NCBI RefSeq assembly: GCF_011752015.1
Contig: NZ_JAAIKA010000002.1
Coordinates: forward strand, 1-64,000
DNA length: 64,000 nucleotides
Direction: 5' to 3'
Source: Canibacter zhoujuaniae
GTDB lineage: Bacteria; Actinomycetota; Actinomycetes; Actinomycetales; Microbacteriaceae
Every line of letters starts with the position of its first letter. Position 1 is the stretch's first letter. The notes beneath the pieces are model-generated. The model searched no databases. It saw only the letters and a program-made list of their open reading frames with translations, and was not told where the DNA came from. Positions 63,073 to 64,000 of this stretch are shown piece after piece. Both the position numbers and the translations under genes were made by a program.

Positions 63073-64000
63073 TAGCGCCCTCCCTTCGAGAGCCATCGGC
63101 GCGGACGATCCAACCAGCCGGTTTGCTCTGACTGTGTAGCAGGGTCTGCAACATCTGCGGGGGTCAGCGGCAGCGGCGACAAAAACGTGTCTTGGTTGTC
63201 ATTTTTCGGGAGGGTCAGCCTGAAGTTGGCGCCGGCATCTGGAGCAGACCAGACATCAAGCACACCGCCGTGTGCCTCAGCATCTTCACGAGCGATTGCA
63301 AGCCCTAACCCGGTGCCGCCGAGAGTGCGCTTGCGGCTCGGATCTGCGCGCCAAAAACGATCAAAGACGCGATCCACCTGCGCTTCGGTCATGCCGATAC
63401 CGTAGTCGCGTACCGTAATCGCAACGGCGCTTGAGTTGGAATCCAGCGTGACGATAATTGGGCGCCCCTCACCGTGTTCAATTGCGTTACCCACTAGATT
63501 GCGCACAATGCGACTAATGCGGCGCGGGTCTATTTCAATGGCGTTGTATGCCCCGAGTGGGCGCACCTCGATGATGCTTTGTGAGAGCGGCTGCAGTTGC
63601 TCGACCTGTTCCTGCACAAGCTGCACCAGTGATGTGGGCTCAGTGTCCAGCTGGACACGACCGGCATCGTAGCGTGAAATTTCGAGCAGATCATCAAGCA
63701 GCATGCCGAAGCGAGTGAGTTGTTCACCCATCACGCTCGCTGCTCGTTTCTCAACAGGTGGGAGATTTTCAGAATTTGTCAGCACCTCGCTTGCCAGGCG
63801 GATCGTGGTGAGCGGGGTGCGCAACTCGTGCGAAACGTCTGAGACGAAACGCTGCTGCATAACCGAGAGAGTGTCAAGCTCACTAATCCTGGCGCTTAGG
63901 GTGTCTGCCATCGTATTGAAGTTATTGCTTAGAGCATCAAAAGCGAAGTCACCCTGCTGTTCCATACGCGCCTTGGCGTCGCCTGAGGCGAGACGTTTAG
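63072..64000 (-). CDS. mtrB: Sensor histidine kinase MtrB (5' part outside window)
   Basis: The frame stays open to the window end, so only the C-terminal 309 residues or so are present: the end of the HAMP domain (RLASGDAKARMEQQGDF), the phospho-accepting H-box VSHELRTPLTTIR, N-box NLVGNAIEHGEG, and DYGIGM and GGTGLGLAIAREDAEAHGG of the ATP-binding domain. Partner of response regulator MtrA; controls wall metabolism and division genes. One-base overlap with lpqB. Confidence 0.95.
   Translation of the reverse strand, partial: KRLASGDAKARMEQQGDFAFDALSNNFNTMADTLSARISELDTLSVMQQRFVSDVSHELRTPLTTIRLASEVLTNSENLPPVEKRAASVMGEQLTRFGMLLDDLLEISRYDAGRVQLDTEPTSLVQLVQEQVEQLQPLSQSIIEVRPLGAYNAIEIDPRRISRIVRNLVGNAIEHGEGRPIIVTLDSNSSAVAITVRDYGIGMTEAQVDRVFDRFWRADPSRKRTLGGTGLGLAIAREDAEAHGGVLDVWSAPDAGANFRLTLPKNDNQDTFLSPLPLTPADVADPATQSEQTGWLDRPRRWLSKGGR

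Overview
The window is a stretch of an actinobacterial chromosome, most likely from Microbacteriaceae or a close relative. Three things point there. The gene orders tRNA-Trp–secE–nusG–rplK–rplA and mtrB–lpqB–comF–hpf–secA are present. The zinc-free ribosomal proteins L28, L33 and S14 sit beside zur. A heavily lipoprotein-, LCP- and sortase-based Gram-positive envelope is encoded, with no mycolic-acid genes. G+C looks to be in the low-to-mid fifties by eye (not computed), low for this group. No insertion sequence, integrase, phage gene or CRISPR array was seen.

Layout. 1-2.0 kb: 3' end of a sortase-anchored, repeat-built surface adhesin. 2.1-7.2 kb: zinc homeostasis (ZnuA, ZnuC, two ZnuB-type permeases, Zur) followed by rpmB-rpmG-rpsN. 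7.3-14.1 kb: a Dabb-domain protein, HU, a fused CopD/CtaG membrane protein, an ECF-type sigma factor fused to a zinc-binding anti-sigma-like domain, a TrmA-family RNA methyltransferase and Maf. 14.2-21.3 kb: a class III aminotransferase and a complete dpp-type peptide ABC transporter. 21.4-27.6 kb: aspartate aminotransferase, tRNA-Trp, secE-nusG-rplK-rplA, a small unknown membrane protein and purK-purE.

27.6-53.5 kb is a large cell-envelope polysaccharide region. It holds GalE and Glf (UDP-galactofuranose), an LCP ligase, at least nine glycosyltransferases, a Wzm/Wzt ABC exporter, an MsbA/PglK-like ABC exporter, a Wzy/WaaL-like polymerase or ligase, and a GT-C-like protein with a polyprenyl-phosphate glycosyltransferase and a DUF2304 partner. 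It also holds four enzymes (nucleotide-sugar 6-dehydrogenase, Gfo/Idh dehydrogenase, DegT aminotransferase, LpxA-like N-acyltransferase) that together look like a route to a UDP-2,3-diamino-sugar, possibly its uronic acid. This last set is the most interesting content of the window.

53.5-64 kb: CcsB, an amidase, a 46-residue membrane peptide, tRNA-Thr, a DsbA-like oxidoreductase, SecA, long-form HPF, ComF, LpqB and the 3' part of the MtrB kinase gene (cut by the window end).

A recurrent regulatory feature: at least ten genes have a TANNNT -10 hexamer placed 6-7 nt before the start codon with no Shine-Dalgarno, i.e. the geometry of leaderless mRNAs. Operon-internal genes instead have Shine-Dalgarno sequences or overlap by ATGA, GTGA or TAATG.
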